Assembly: GCA_937931775.1 (NCBI GenBank)
Contig: CALHAQ010000076.1
Location: 1-12,101, forward strand
DNA from: an uncultured Candidatus Altimarinota bacterium
Lineage (GTDB): Bacteria > Patescibacteriota > Gracilibacteria > BD1-5 > UBA6164
Length of the DNA: 12,101 bases
Direction of reading: 5' to 3'
Part shown: piece after piece, positions 1-10,300 of the stretch
Layout of the letters: each line of letters starts with the position of its first letter
Numbering within the stretch: the stretch's first letter is position 1
The notes under the pieces: model-generated
The model's input: the letters and a program-made list of their open reading frames with translations, nothing else
Told to the model about the DNA's origin: nothing
The model's database searches: none
Position numbers and translations under genes: made by a program

Positions 1-1
1 A

Positions 2-451
2 CCTTTGGGATGAGAGGAGAACTGAAAGAAGAAAACGCAACTTGCAGTTTCTGTTCTGAGTAAAGAATCTAAACTCGAAAAATGGCAAGAACTTAATACT
101 GTCGCTCATCTCTCAGCAAGCTTCGCAGCCAGATGAGGGAAGAAACTCTTTGAAATGGATACTGCTACGACCTCAGATGGAGAAGATCTCCCTATGAATA
201 TCCAGCATGCTATCATGATCAAACAAGCTACTACAAACACTGAGCTTCAAGAACTGTATAGTATAGCAAAAAATGGTGGACTTCAAGTTGTGCCATTTAC
301 GAGAGAAATGCTCGAAACAAGCGATGATAAACTGGTCCAAAAAAATACGGAACACAAAAAACTAGAAGAAGTAGAATATCTCTGAATATTAATATTTGGA
401 GATAAAAAGCATGTTGAGAAAATTACAAAAGATCTAGAGCTTTATAGCTAA
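2..451 (+). CDS. DUF2000 family protein (5' end unresolved, UGA=Gly)
   Basis: Read with TGA as glycine, this frame is open from the left edge to a TAA at 449-451 (149 codons). It has in-frame TGA at 11, 23, 134 and 383. The protein matches what I recall of DUF2000: an N-terminal strand KTQLAVSVL, then KWQELNTVAHLSASFAAR (helix), a central IMIKQATTNTELQELYSIAK block, the VVPFTREML strand/helix, and a C-terminal strand EYLGILIFGDKKHVEKI. The family is small (about 135-140 residues), has a peptidyl-tRNA-hydrolase-2-like fold and no settled function, so none is assigned. A standard-code reading would give only a 76-residue fragment from the ATG at 155. That fragment lacks the first strand and helix and stops at the TGA within EYLG, so the ATG at 155 is probably internal. 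No in-frame ATG lies upstream of it; a TTG at 5 or a start beyond the edge are the options. A terminator follows at once. Family call fairly sure, start not. Confidence 0.72.
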
Positions 452-454
452 TAT

Positions 455-482
455 TTGAAGATATTAAAAAAATAAGTACATT
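455..482 (+). promoter_or_regulatory. possible mscL promoter overlapping the upstream terminator
   Basis: TTGAAG (455-460) and TACATT (477-482) are separated by 16 bases, and each matches the sigma-70 consensus at four of six positions. Transcription would begin near 489, inside the descending arm of the terminator hairpin, leaving about 22 bases of leader before the mscL ATG. Only 11 bases separate the hairpin end from that ATG, so a separate mscL promoter would have to overlap the terminator or the mRNA would be leaderless. In AT-rich DNA such matches arise easily by chance. Confidence 0.22.
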
Positions 483-499
483 TCCAGTACTTATTTTTT
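467..499 (+). terminator. rho-independent terminator after the DUF2000 gene
   Basis: A perfect 13-base-pair inverted repeat (467-479 with 487-499; core AATAAGTAC / GTACTTATT) closes a 7-base loop ATTTCCA. The right arm ends in a run of six T and the left arm begins in a run of A, so it could work in both directions. It starts 16 bases after the TAA of the DUF2000 gene and ends 11 bases before the mscL ATG. The stem is AT-rich, with few G-C pairs, which is usual for such a low-GC genome. Confidence 0.75.
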
Positions 500-510
500 A
501 ATGTTAGATT

Positions 511-921
511 ATGATTCAAGATTTTAAAGCCTTTCTTTTAAAGGGAAATGTTATCGATATGGCTGTTGGTTTTATCTTTGGTGCGGCCTTTGGTGTTGTG
601 GTGAAATCACTGGTTACAAATATTATTATGCCTCCAGTCGGGAAGGTAATGGCAGATGTTGATTTCGCGAATATGTTTTATGCTCTTGATGGAAAAGAGT
701 ATACGACTCTTGCTGCTCTAGAAGAAGCCGGAGCTCCAGCTATTAAATACGGTACATTTATCAATGATGCAATAGGATTTGTTATCCTAGGTTTTGTAAT
801 ATTTATGCTCGTACGAATGATTACAAATATGCAGAAAAAAGAAGAAGCGAAACCATCGGCTCCTGCTGCTGATATTGTTCTTCTCACTGAGATTCGAGAC
901 GCTCTTGCAAAAAAGAAGTAA
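511..921 (+). CDS. mscL: Large-conductance mechanosensitive channel MscL
   Basis: Encodes a 136-residue MscL, the inner-membrane pore that opens under membrane tension and releases solutes during osmotic downshock; it works as a homo-oligomer, usually a pentamer. The N-terminal amphipathic helix (MIQDFKAFLLKGNVIDMAVG) is followed by TM1 (about residues 14-43) with the small-residue motif AVGFIFGAAFGVVV; Gly20 aligns with E. coli Gly22 in the pore constriction. TM1 ends at the conserved IIMPPVG. An extracellular loop (about 45-75) leads to TM2 (FINDAIGFVILGFVIFMLV, about 76-98), and the tail ends in the family's C-terminal helix ILLTEIRDAL-like sequence. Length is normal for the family. There is no clear Shine-Dalgarno before the ATG. 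All ten glycines use GGN and none uses TGA, unlike both neighbours. The gene ends in TAA and is bracketed by terminators, so it is probably its own transcription unit. Confidence 0.96.
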   Translation: MIQDFKAFLLKGNVIDMAVGFIFGAAFGVVVKSLVTNIIMPPVGKVMADVDFANMFYALDGKEYTTLAALEEAGAPAIKYGTFINDAIGFVILGFVIFMLVRMITNMQKKEEAKPSAPAADIVLLTEIRDALAKKK

Positions 922-940
922 TCTTTTTGTAGTGTTCAAG

Positions 941-975
941 ATAATAAAAAACTCCTAAAAGGAGTTTTTTATTAT
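941..975 (+). terminator. rho-independent terminator after mscL
   Basis: A perfect 15-base-pair stem (941-955 with 961-975; core AAAAAACTCC / GGAGTTTTTT) closes a TAAAA loop. The arms carry an A tract on the left and a T tract on the right, so it may terminate both strands. It lies 19 bases after the mscL TAA. Confidence 0.88.
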
Positions 976-1191
976 CGGTCTTTTTTCTCTCATTCAACCA
1001 GAATCTTTATTATAAGTATCAATTTTGTGATTGTATGTCTGTTATCTTCAGCTTATAGCTATTTAGCTCCTACATTTTTTAAGAGTTTGTACACATTATT
1101 TGTGCATTTTTCTATTGATTTCAACATCTTTTCTGCTACTATGTTAAAAACAGGTGTTTTTTCTCTTTGTATTGCAAGAAACTAATAAATT
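976..1191. other. T-rich intergenic region, upstream of the giant gene
   Basis: This stretch of 216 bases separates the mscL terminator from the giant gene. It is rich in T on the + strand, and I see no convincing gene in it. The frame of the giant gene is closed just upstream by tandem TAA TAA at 1183-1188. Translated in that frame, the stretch reads as Phe-rich hydrophobic sequence, which the T-richness alone would produce. A possible promoter at 1115-1142 is listed separately. No strong inverted repeat or riboswitch-like structure was noticed. Confidence 0.6.
1115..1142 (+). promoter_or_regulatory. candidate sigma-70-type promoter for the giant gene
   Basis: TTGATT (1115-1120) is followed after 16 bases by TACTAT (1137-1142); each hexamer matches the consensus at four of six positions. 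Transcription would start near 1149, giving a leader of about 43 bases before the ATG at 1192. The mscL terminator upstream means the giant gene needs a promoter somewhere in 976-1191, and this is the best pair I could see. The score is modest and the T-rich background makes chance matches likely. Confidence 0.35.
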
Positions 1192-1305
1192 ATGTGGGCT
1201 GAAAGACTCAAAAAAATCACATCATTTTTTCTCATATTTTTTTTATTGTTTTCTTTTACGCTTCAAATTCCAACGGAGTTATTTTTTGCATCTAAAGCCT
1301 ATGCT
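1192..1305 (+). other. Signal peptide of the giant protein
   Basis: Residues 1-38 have a basic start (Arg5, Lys7, Lys8), a hydrophobic core at about 12-24 (FFLIFFLLFSFTL) and a small-residue end, SKAYA, before AEKEF. Signal peptidase I would cut after Ala38 (AYA) or Ala39. There is no Cys at the cut site, so this is not a lipoprotein signal. The stretch between core and cut site (QIPTELFFASK) is rather long, so an uncleaved anchor is possible but less likely. Confidence 0.82.
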
Positions 1306-4300
1306 GCAGAGAAGGAGTTTTATAACCTTGTATCTATCATTGTTGATGAGGATAGTTATGATGGAGTAAAATCAAAACTTGTCAGATATTCTCGAGATAT
1401 TCAAGGGACTCTTGAAAATACAAGAGTAGTTATTATCCCTACTCCAAGCTCTGCGAGTGTTCTAGATATTGCTTCTTTGAATGAATCATTGTTTTTTGAG
1501 TGATACAAGGCACATAGTGATGTTGACTATGAATCACGTCTTGTAGGGACAGTGCTTGTATGAAAAACACCAGTCCCAATTGTTTTTCATGATGGAAACT
1601 CATCAAAGAGTATTTTACCATACGTTGATTTTGAGGAGAAAGCATATATTTATGACCACGAATCTACTAAGTATGAAAAAAGTGAAAGCGCAGACACTCT
1701 TTTGAGACCAGAAATCTGGCATGGAGTGATCTCACCAAATACAGGTACAATTGATGGAGACATAGATGCTATGAATGATTTCTTTGATAAGACTCATGAT
1801 TTTTATACTTGAGCTGGTGTTTTTGATCAAGGAAGAGGAGTTATTGATGGCAGGGATATTCCTGCATGAGATTCGTATGAGCCACATGTGTTTTATTATG
1901 ATCAATTTAGAGAAAATGCTTCACTGGTCTATCAAAATTATACAGGATATCAACTCTATCTTCAAAATATAGAAGATATTACGTATAATCGCTATTCCAA
2001 AGATCTTGCACAAAGGATTTCAGACCAAATTCTTGGTATTCAAAATGATGATATTCAAGATCTTCTTCTTGCTGTAGATCCTGAATTTGATATATCTGGA
2101 CTGAGTAATTCTCTCGATGTTTGAGCATCTTCGGATATACTTACCCGTTATGTAACTGATAATTCGACAAGTAAGTTCTTAGAGGTTTTCAACGGATCCA
2201 CTCTTTGAGAGATGAGAAAACATGTATTTAATGCGTGAAGATATAATGATGGAGGATCAAGAGTAAACATGGACATGCCTCCCTTTCTTATTTCCGTTCT
2301 TGACCAGGTAAGTTCTCAAGTGATTAAAAATGTAAATACTTCTCTAGAAACAGAAATTACAAATATTGTTAAAAATGGACTTTCTCGAGATATCGTAATC
2401 CCACTCTCAAAATCAGTAGCAGCAGTATATGGCTCCAATACTACAGTTGAAGAAAACGGAAATTCAGTAGTGTCGAGTTTTCCTGTAAGTTGTGGTTCTA
2501 CTTCCCGATGATTTTATTTTTGAAAAGTAGCAGATAGTATACAGTCTGCAAACGAGTGTAGTATTTATAGAGGATCTACTGATGGTGGAACACTTGTTGA
2601 ATCAAATAGGGGATATAATATAGAGAATGCAGATAATGATGTGCAATTATGTGGTGCACAGATGTGAGTGAACTCTAATGGAATAGTAAATAATGGAATA
2701 CAATGATATTGGGGAGGAAACACTCCGGCTGCTCTTTCTGGTCAATGAGTAAACTATACAGACTTCAATCTTTCATGAAATGATTTAAAAGGCTGAATAA
2801 GACCAGTGTTTGATCCACTTGGAGCGAAAGAAATTTCTGACGCGTCAAAAGTACCTTCTCCAGTAGATTGTTTCACGCAAGGGGTATTCATACAAACATA
2901 TAAAGAGAAACTCGGTCAGGAGACTCGAGATGAAGCTCGAAGTTGCGAATTAGATTTTAGAGCTCCAGTATTATGAGCTTCAGCAGGATGAAGTTGGAGT
3001 TGTAGAACTGTAAATACAAAGGTTTCAGCAGGAGTAAATTTTGATACTCAGATTAATCAGACTTGGAATCAGGCTACAGCAGAATGTCATGTACGCAGCT
3101 TGAAGGTGGATGGAGCAGTGTTCCGTACACATCAGCTTGCAAGTCAGTGTACATGAGGATGATGAGATGGGGGGAATGAATGTACATGTCCAAGTCCAAA
3201 TTATGGGACTACAGAATATAAAAGTATACCTTCTCATATACTTCATACTTCTCCTACTAATAGTGAGTTTGGATCACAGACTCAATCACTCTTCACTCCT
3301 TCTCTTCCGATAGATAAAAATAGATACATAGATTTTATTGGAGCTAAATGATGAAGTGCAAGTGAAAATTATGGATATCAAAGAATTGATTTTCCACAAC
3401 TTTTCAGAGTTTCAGCTGATGATGCGAGTGACCTAAATTTAAATTCAATATCAGAAAAGGTGAAACAACACCTAGATGAAGTATCAACAGAAATAAACAG
3501 TGTAATTAATGCTGCTAATCCAGGAAGTCTTACAGGAAATGATAGAGATGTATACCAATTACTGTCTACTGGATCTTATCCAAGTGCGAATGTAGATTTG
3601 TATCAAATACTTCAGGATAAGCCTCTTGAGATATTTACGCTCGATAACCAAAGTAAGGAGATATCATACTTTGATACGCTTGTATTTGCAGTGTACTGGA
3701 ATAGTTTAGATACCGTTTCTTCGAAATATAAATTCATATTTCAGGAATATCTTTCAAATGAGTTTGAGGGAAATGATAATGCCTTTCATCTACCAAAGGC
3801 TAAAAAATCATATGAAACTGCATACTTTGCAGCTCCTGGAGATGCTCAAAATATGTATATCAAACTTGATCCAGAATCGAAAGGAGTACATCCATATGCA
3901 GATATTATTTCTGCAAATTTAGCTCTCCATACTACTATAACAAGTTCTAATGTTGGGACCCCAGTAAGTGCTGAGTGACAATTTGAATGTGCTCCACCAG
4001 ACGGGGTAAATATATTCCAATGGATACCAGCCATCATTTGTTGGCTCAAAGAAATGCTTCCTCCTACCATTAAAATATCTGCTGGTAGTTGCTGAGCGGT
4101 ACCACTTACTCAAGAGGAAATTTTAGAAATTTCAACATGTGACCGAGATGAAAATAAAAATGGTATTAGTGATTGTCTCGAAGATAAGCTTATTTGAGGT
4201 TCTTTAAAGCTCTTGAGTGATGCTTGAAGATACTATTATCATAGTTCAGGTATTTTGATATCTGAAATATATAAAAATGATGGAGCACTCGCTACATTTG

Positions 4301-7300
4301 ATAGCAACAGTTATATTTCACATTGACTCACGCGAGTTGTTATACCACAAAATCCAGACGAAGTTTTTGATGCTAGCAATTCACTTACTATTTATGATAA
4401 AGATATTGCAGCACTCTCTACTCCAGAGGCTTTAGAGCGAGCAGAAAAATATATCAGTTTTACTCCTATAGAGTTGAGAGCTCAAAGAGGATGAACAAAA
4501 ACATACTTCTACACCAAAGGGAGGGACGCAAATATATATCTCGAATCATCTGTATCTACTGCCGATAATTCTGGAAATATAGTTATATCATTAGAAAGTA
4601 ATGAACTGGCATTACAGGTTCGTGGAGATAGGATATTTATTAATAGCTATGGAGTTGAGCAATGAGGAGATTATATAGCTGATAGTGATATTATAGCTTC
4701 TCATGAAGCAAATATTTGTCTTGTAGACGGGGGGCAACAATCAGTGGAGGAATCCGCGATTGAAGCTGATAGCATTTCTGGAGCAAAGGAGAAACTCCTT
4801 TTGATGCTTCATAATTATTCAGAGGCTGGTAATAGCTTAAGTATAAACTACCCTATTTCTGTTGAACTTCTTCTTGATAATCAAAGAGTATTTTTGGAAG
4901 AGTGACTTACGAAAGAAAATCTTTCACAAGTATATCCGCTCTTAAATATATCTCGTTCATGACAATATGAAATACATATTCGTGATGGAGTAGGTTTTCA
5001 TAGCTATCGAGTATTTCATGTGTTATCTGAGAAAGCTAGCAAGATAGATACAACTCTTTCTACAAATATTATAGAGACATGAGGAAATATTTCTACTCAT
5101 CTACTCACTATCTTAGATGAATATGATAATGCGGCCACAGGAGAAATATATAATATTGATATGTCTCTGTCATGAGGCTGACTTGTCTTTGCTGATAGCT
5201 GAGAAGATTCTCAGCAATATAATGTTGTAGAATGATATAAGGCTTTCAGGCTTAAGAGTACATCAAGGGATACACAAAATACTCTTACTATTACAGTGAG
5301 AGATCTTGCAGGAAATCTTGTAGAAGAAGAGACTCACGCGCTTAGGACCGTAGATGAAATAAAACTAAATATGTCACTTCTTGGAAGTCTTCCAAAAGTA
5401 GGATGAGAGACATATACCTATAATGTAGAGTTTTTAGATGAAGATGATAACCTTCTTACAGATCTTGATTCTAGAGTATATTTTGGAATAAAGAAGATAT
5501 ATGGAAAAGCTGTAACTCCTTATGTAAATGTAGAAGGGTGAAAAGCAGAAGTATCATTTAAAACTTCTACTCTTGCAGCAAGAAATATAGATGTTGAGCT
5601 TCAACTTGAAGGAGGAAACGATATATATAGGAAAGCTATTACTATACTTCCAGATCTTCCTATTACTGTAGATATACATTTGAGTAGAGATAGGATTGAA
5701 GCAAGTCCAAATGATCAAGCTATTCTCCAAACGGTTTTAAAAGATAGGTACAGTAATGATGTATTTACAGATGATACTACAATTATTAATTTAGAACTGC
5801 ACGAAGATTCTCGAGATATTATTACTGCTAATGCCCTTCAGGCTACAAGCAGTGATTGAAAAGCTCAGTTCCAAATTTCAGGAACAGATATCCCATGAAT
5901 TTGATACTTTAAAGTTTCGACAAATCCAAGCCTTTCTCTCAATAGCTTTGATCTTATCTGACAGGCCCCTTTTGCAAAAGGAGACCTGAGTGTAATCACT
6001 ATGACTGGGAATGATGGAGCACTTACAGATACAGGAAAGTTATTCTACAGAGAGTATTCATCCACTAAATATATTTCTAGATTTGCAACAGAAGCAGCAC
6101 TCATTCAGAGCGTTTCTTATCAGGAACTTTCAAATGTTGTGAGAACGCAAGTCTTGGATTTTTGGAGAGTGACAAATAGTTTGAATATTTCATGAATCTG
6201 AGAAAACGCTGGGAGTTTAGAGACTTTCTTCTTTTGGAGCAAAGATGATATTGATGGAAATGCATATAACGGTTTATATTCAGTACTCCTTTGAGCTCCA
6301 TATGGAGATATTACTCAAGAGAATTATTTAGCTGGAGCGATGTTATTTGATAGAGATAATTCTTCTCTTGCAGTAAGTTCTCTTTTAAATACTCCATATA
6401 ATTTCCATGATATTATTTCGATTTCTACTCACGGAAATTTACAAGGACTTAGGTCGTGAGATATTACTCAAGATATAGAAATATCCCCTGATTTTGATAG
6501 TGAGGGAAGACTCATAATGGATATTCATAATGAAGCTTTAGAAACGTATATAGGAAGAGCATATTATAATATTTCTGATAGTAGTGATATTACTCTCTGA
6601 TTACATGAGAACTCTGATTATAGTGTAGAGCTTGATGGAGAAGATGCTCGCGTTATATCTCCTACTGGAATTACACTCTTAGAGGCCTATGAAATAGGGA
6701 GATTTGAACGAAAATCAGGACTTTCACTCCAAATTAACGAGAATTTTATAGGAGAATGAATATCACTGAGTCTCATGCATTTAGGAGAGAGTATAGGAGA
6801 ACTACACATCTCTGGGGATCTTGAAACAAATGTTACGCGAGATGAATGACTTTTAGCTACGAAACTCAATACTCTCGATAATACTATTATTTTACACCTT
6901 GCTTCAAATCAATACTCAACAAGAAAAACATACTTAGAGTCTGGAAAAGAAACTTTACATATTTATTACCAAGATCCATTTGCAAGTAAATATTCATTAA
7001 GTGAATTTCATAATAATGATATCACGGGCTTAGAATCTTCATATAGTGAATTTGGTATTGGTTGGCAAGAATCAAACACTATGCTTCTCAATTTTTCTGC
7101 AGGAGAAAGTGTATGAGATGCAACAAAAAACTTCCATAGTTTCTCTCTTATAAATTTATGAGATCCGGTAGCCTCATTGAAGCCATTAAAAAACACTTTT
7201 AGAAATACTGATATAGAAAAATCTTTTGATTCAACGGTATGAACTTTAATAGAAAGTGATCCAGATCTGATATGATATCAAGTATTTGATTATAATAATG

Positions 7301-10300
7301 ACTCTGCAAAAGATCTTATTACTATCCATCGTGACTGATACGCAAAGCTTTATGAAAATGAAGATGTAGAAGGTGGATTTATACACCAGAGAAATCTAGT
7401 TTTTGCAGCTGATGGTTGATCAGTGCGAATGGTAAAAACATGAGATTTTTCAGGAGATGGGTATGATGATATATTCTTTGTAACTGACAGATGAGAACCA
7501 GCACTATTCAATAATCATGTAAAGGATTTTGAGAGGTATGATATTTCAGAATCAATTGTGCTGAGTGGAGCTATTATTCAAGCAGAGAGCTATGATATGG
7601 ATAGTGATGGGAAGGATGATATTATTACTCTTGATGATGCTGGGGAAATACATATTTTCTATGGAAATGGTGTTGCTGAGGCTCCAGATTTTGAGAAGAA
7701 ATTTATTTGAGATGGATATGCTATCGAGCTTTCAAATACAACGACAAGTCATGGTGGAGGAATATACTTTGATGGACTTGTTCAACTATCAGATGAGAGA
7801 AGCACAGATATACTTACGAATTCACAACAGTATTTACAAGAATTATGAGAAGTACTTGAAAATGGAGAAGAAGTAGATCCAGAATTTATAGATGAGTCAT
7901 TAGTAGAAAGCTTTTTATACCTATCTCTTCCATATAATCCTACTTCTTATGAATCAGAGATTGATCCTGCTGAAGTTGTAACAGAGGTACTTACAGGAGA
8001 GCTTGATCCGAATTCACCAGATGCTAGCTCGACAAATAGTTCTGTAACAGATTTCTTATCTGAGTATGAGAACTATGTATCATATGGATGATTTGAAAAC
8101 TCGTATAATGTTCAAACATACTTCCTCAGAAGTCAGTACGCTGATAGTGAGTGACTAGAAATCACAAAAACATTTACAGATACAACCCCTACTCGTTTGC
8201 AAACATGAGATAGAGTTTTTTATGATATTTCTATAAAAAATACAAGTTCAGTTCGAAAAAATAATATTGCATATGTAGACAGTATTCCTAAATACTTTCA
8301 CTTCCTCACAGACGACTTTACGGTACTTACGCAGGATAATAAAGTTTTAGAGAGACAAGCAGGAATATCGGAATATGAAATACTTCTTGAATGATTTTAT
8401 CTTGATCCAGGTGAAGAAACTATAGTCAGATTTGAGCTAGAGACTCTCCCATTGTCATATTGATTTATGCAAGTAGGGCTGTATGAAGATGGTGAAGTAG
8501 GAGATGATATTTATGGAGATATCATTCTTAAGGAAGATGAACAGAATTGTTGAAGACAAGCTGACATATATAGATCTACAGCTATGAGGAGTTACGTAGC
8601 TTGAACTACTCTACCAACTTGTAATGAATCAGATATCGAAGTAGGAAACCAATTTCCAGAGCTTGTAGACGAAGATGGAAATGGTGTCCCTGATTATCTT
8701 GATGGCTTATTAGATGCAGAGTGAAATATAGCCGATGAAATTATTGATGGAGATTCAGCTGTGAGTGATGATTTCCAGAGAGTACTTGATTATGGAGACG
8801 AGATCCGAGAAGAATTAGGTCTTGATAGTGATGGAGATGGAATTCCTGATAGTGATGATAGTATGGATAATACTGATAGTGCTGTAGATTTCATGTGAGC
8901 ACTTGATGAGATCAATGGAGCAATAGATGAACTTTCGGAAGAAATAGATGAACTTATTGAATGACTAAGCTGTTGATTTGGAGGCTGAGGTTGTATTGCT
9001 ACCCCACTTAACTGGGCCCCACTTGCTCCTGGTAGTGATCCAACTCTTTTTGGGAAACCAATCTGAGATGGTTTAAAAATAGGAGAAGGAGTTCCTATTT
9101 TCTCTGCTCTTACAGGTCGTCAAACATCATGTGGTACATCTCCGTGTTGTTTACCATCAGTATATCCTATGACTTCGGCTACCTTTATTCCTTGACCATT
9201 TTGTTGATGACCTGGTGCTGGAGGATCACTTTGAATTAATTCACCTACAAATTTCGTGCGTCTTTTTGCAACACCTACACTTACTTGAGGTTTCGGTATT
9301 GCTGTATGTTTTGGAGCTCCAGCAAGTGCTGCAGGATATTCTAATCCACCAGGAATACATCCAATTGTTCCAGGAGGAAACTGTATTGTTGCTGCTCTAC
9401 CACTTATGAGTTGTGAATGATGAGAATGAGATCCATGAGTGTTAGGATACCCGTATCCAGGAAATGGTTTTGGTATCATTCATGCTAATTGTGACGGAGC
9501 TACACAAGATAATCTTCATACTCCACTTGAACTTGAATCAGAGTTTGTATTAGACTATTTAGAATACCTTAAATCAGGAGAACAGCCAGCAGGAATGTAT
9601 GATAGATATCTTGATGTGTTCTCTGAAATGGCAGATGGAAATTCTGGAAGTTATTATCTTCCAAGTGAACCACTTATAAATATTTGATGAGGAGGTGATA
9701 GTAGTATGTCTACTACTGTAGATTTAGATGTATCAGCCTTAGGGCAATGAAACTTCTCTGATGTGATACAAATAAAAAATAAAAGAGTAAAAGCATTCCC
9801 ATGATTTCTTATGGATTGGGTAGAACGTCAGCTCGATGAGATAACATCAAAACTTACAAATTTACCAAAAGTATTTGTTATACTTCCTGATTTCTGATGA
9901 ATATTTGATTTTAGTTGGGATGGTTTTTCAGATGGTTTATGACAAGCCTTTGAGGATGGAAAAAACAAAAGTGATAGTAAAAAACAGTGAATTGCAAACC
10001 AGATTACTGCATTAAGGAATCAAAAATCATGATTAAATTGTTCATGAGAAGATGCCCTGAGATGTAAAACTATTGATCTTAAAATAGCGTCAGAAACTGG
10101 AAAAAAATATGCATGATCTGGGAAAGAAACTCTTTCTGGAATTAAAGAAGTGTATGAATTTATTTGAAATATCCCTCTTATAAACTTAGAGACAGAGACT
10201 ATTTCTGTAAATGTACCTTGGATAGAGGTGAGTGAAATTGATAGATTTAGTGTAGATTGGAGTATAGCACTTGCTCAGTGGAAGGCTGAACTTGCATCAA

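Noticed and set aside
922..1185. Hydrophobic open frame between mscL and the giant gene
   Set aside because: It runs through the mscL terminator, has no ATG until 1141, and the Phe/Leu/Ser-rich translation is what T-rich noncoding DNA gives.
1154..1369. Open frame of 71 codons overlapping the start of the giant gene
   Set aside because: It overlaps the signal peptide in another frame and has no recognisable features; the signal peptide in the frame of 1192 is far more convincing.
4054..4110. Membrane anchor in the middle of the giant protein
   Set aside because: The hydrophobic stretch around residues 941-958 is broken by Lys, Glu and Pro and is too short for a sure membrane span; the nearby Cys suggest an extracellular disulfide region.
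7565..7876. Open frame of 103 codons in a second + strand frame
   Set aside because: It lies inside the FG-GAP-like coding sequence in another frame and has Met/Leu-rich composition typical of a frame shadow.
9120..9479. Minus-strand open frame of 119 codons
   Set aside because: It is the mirror of the Gly/Pro/Cys-rich part of the giant gene; its Pro/His/Gly-rich product has no domain and the + strand frame is clearly coding.
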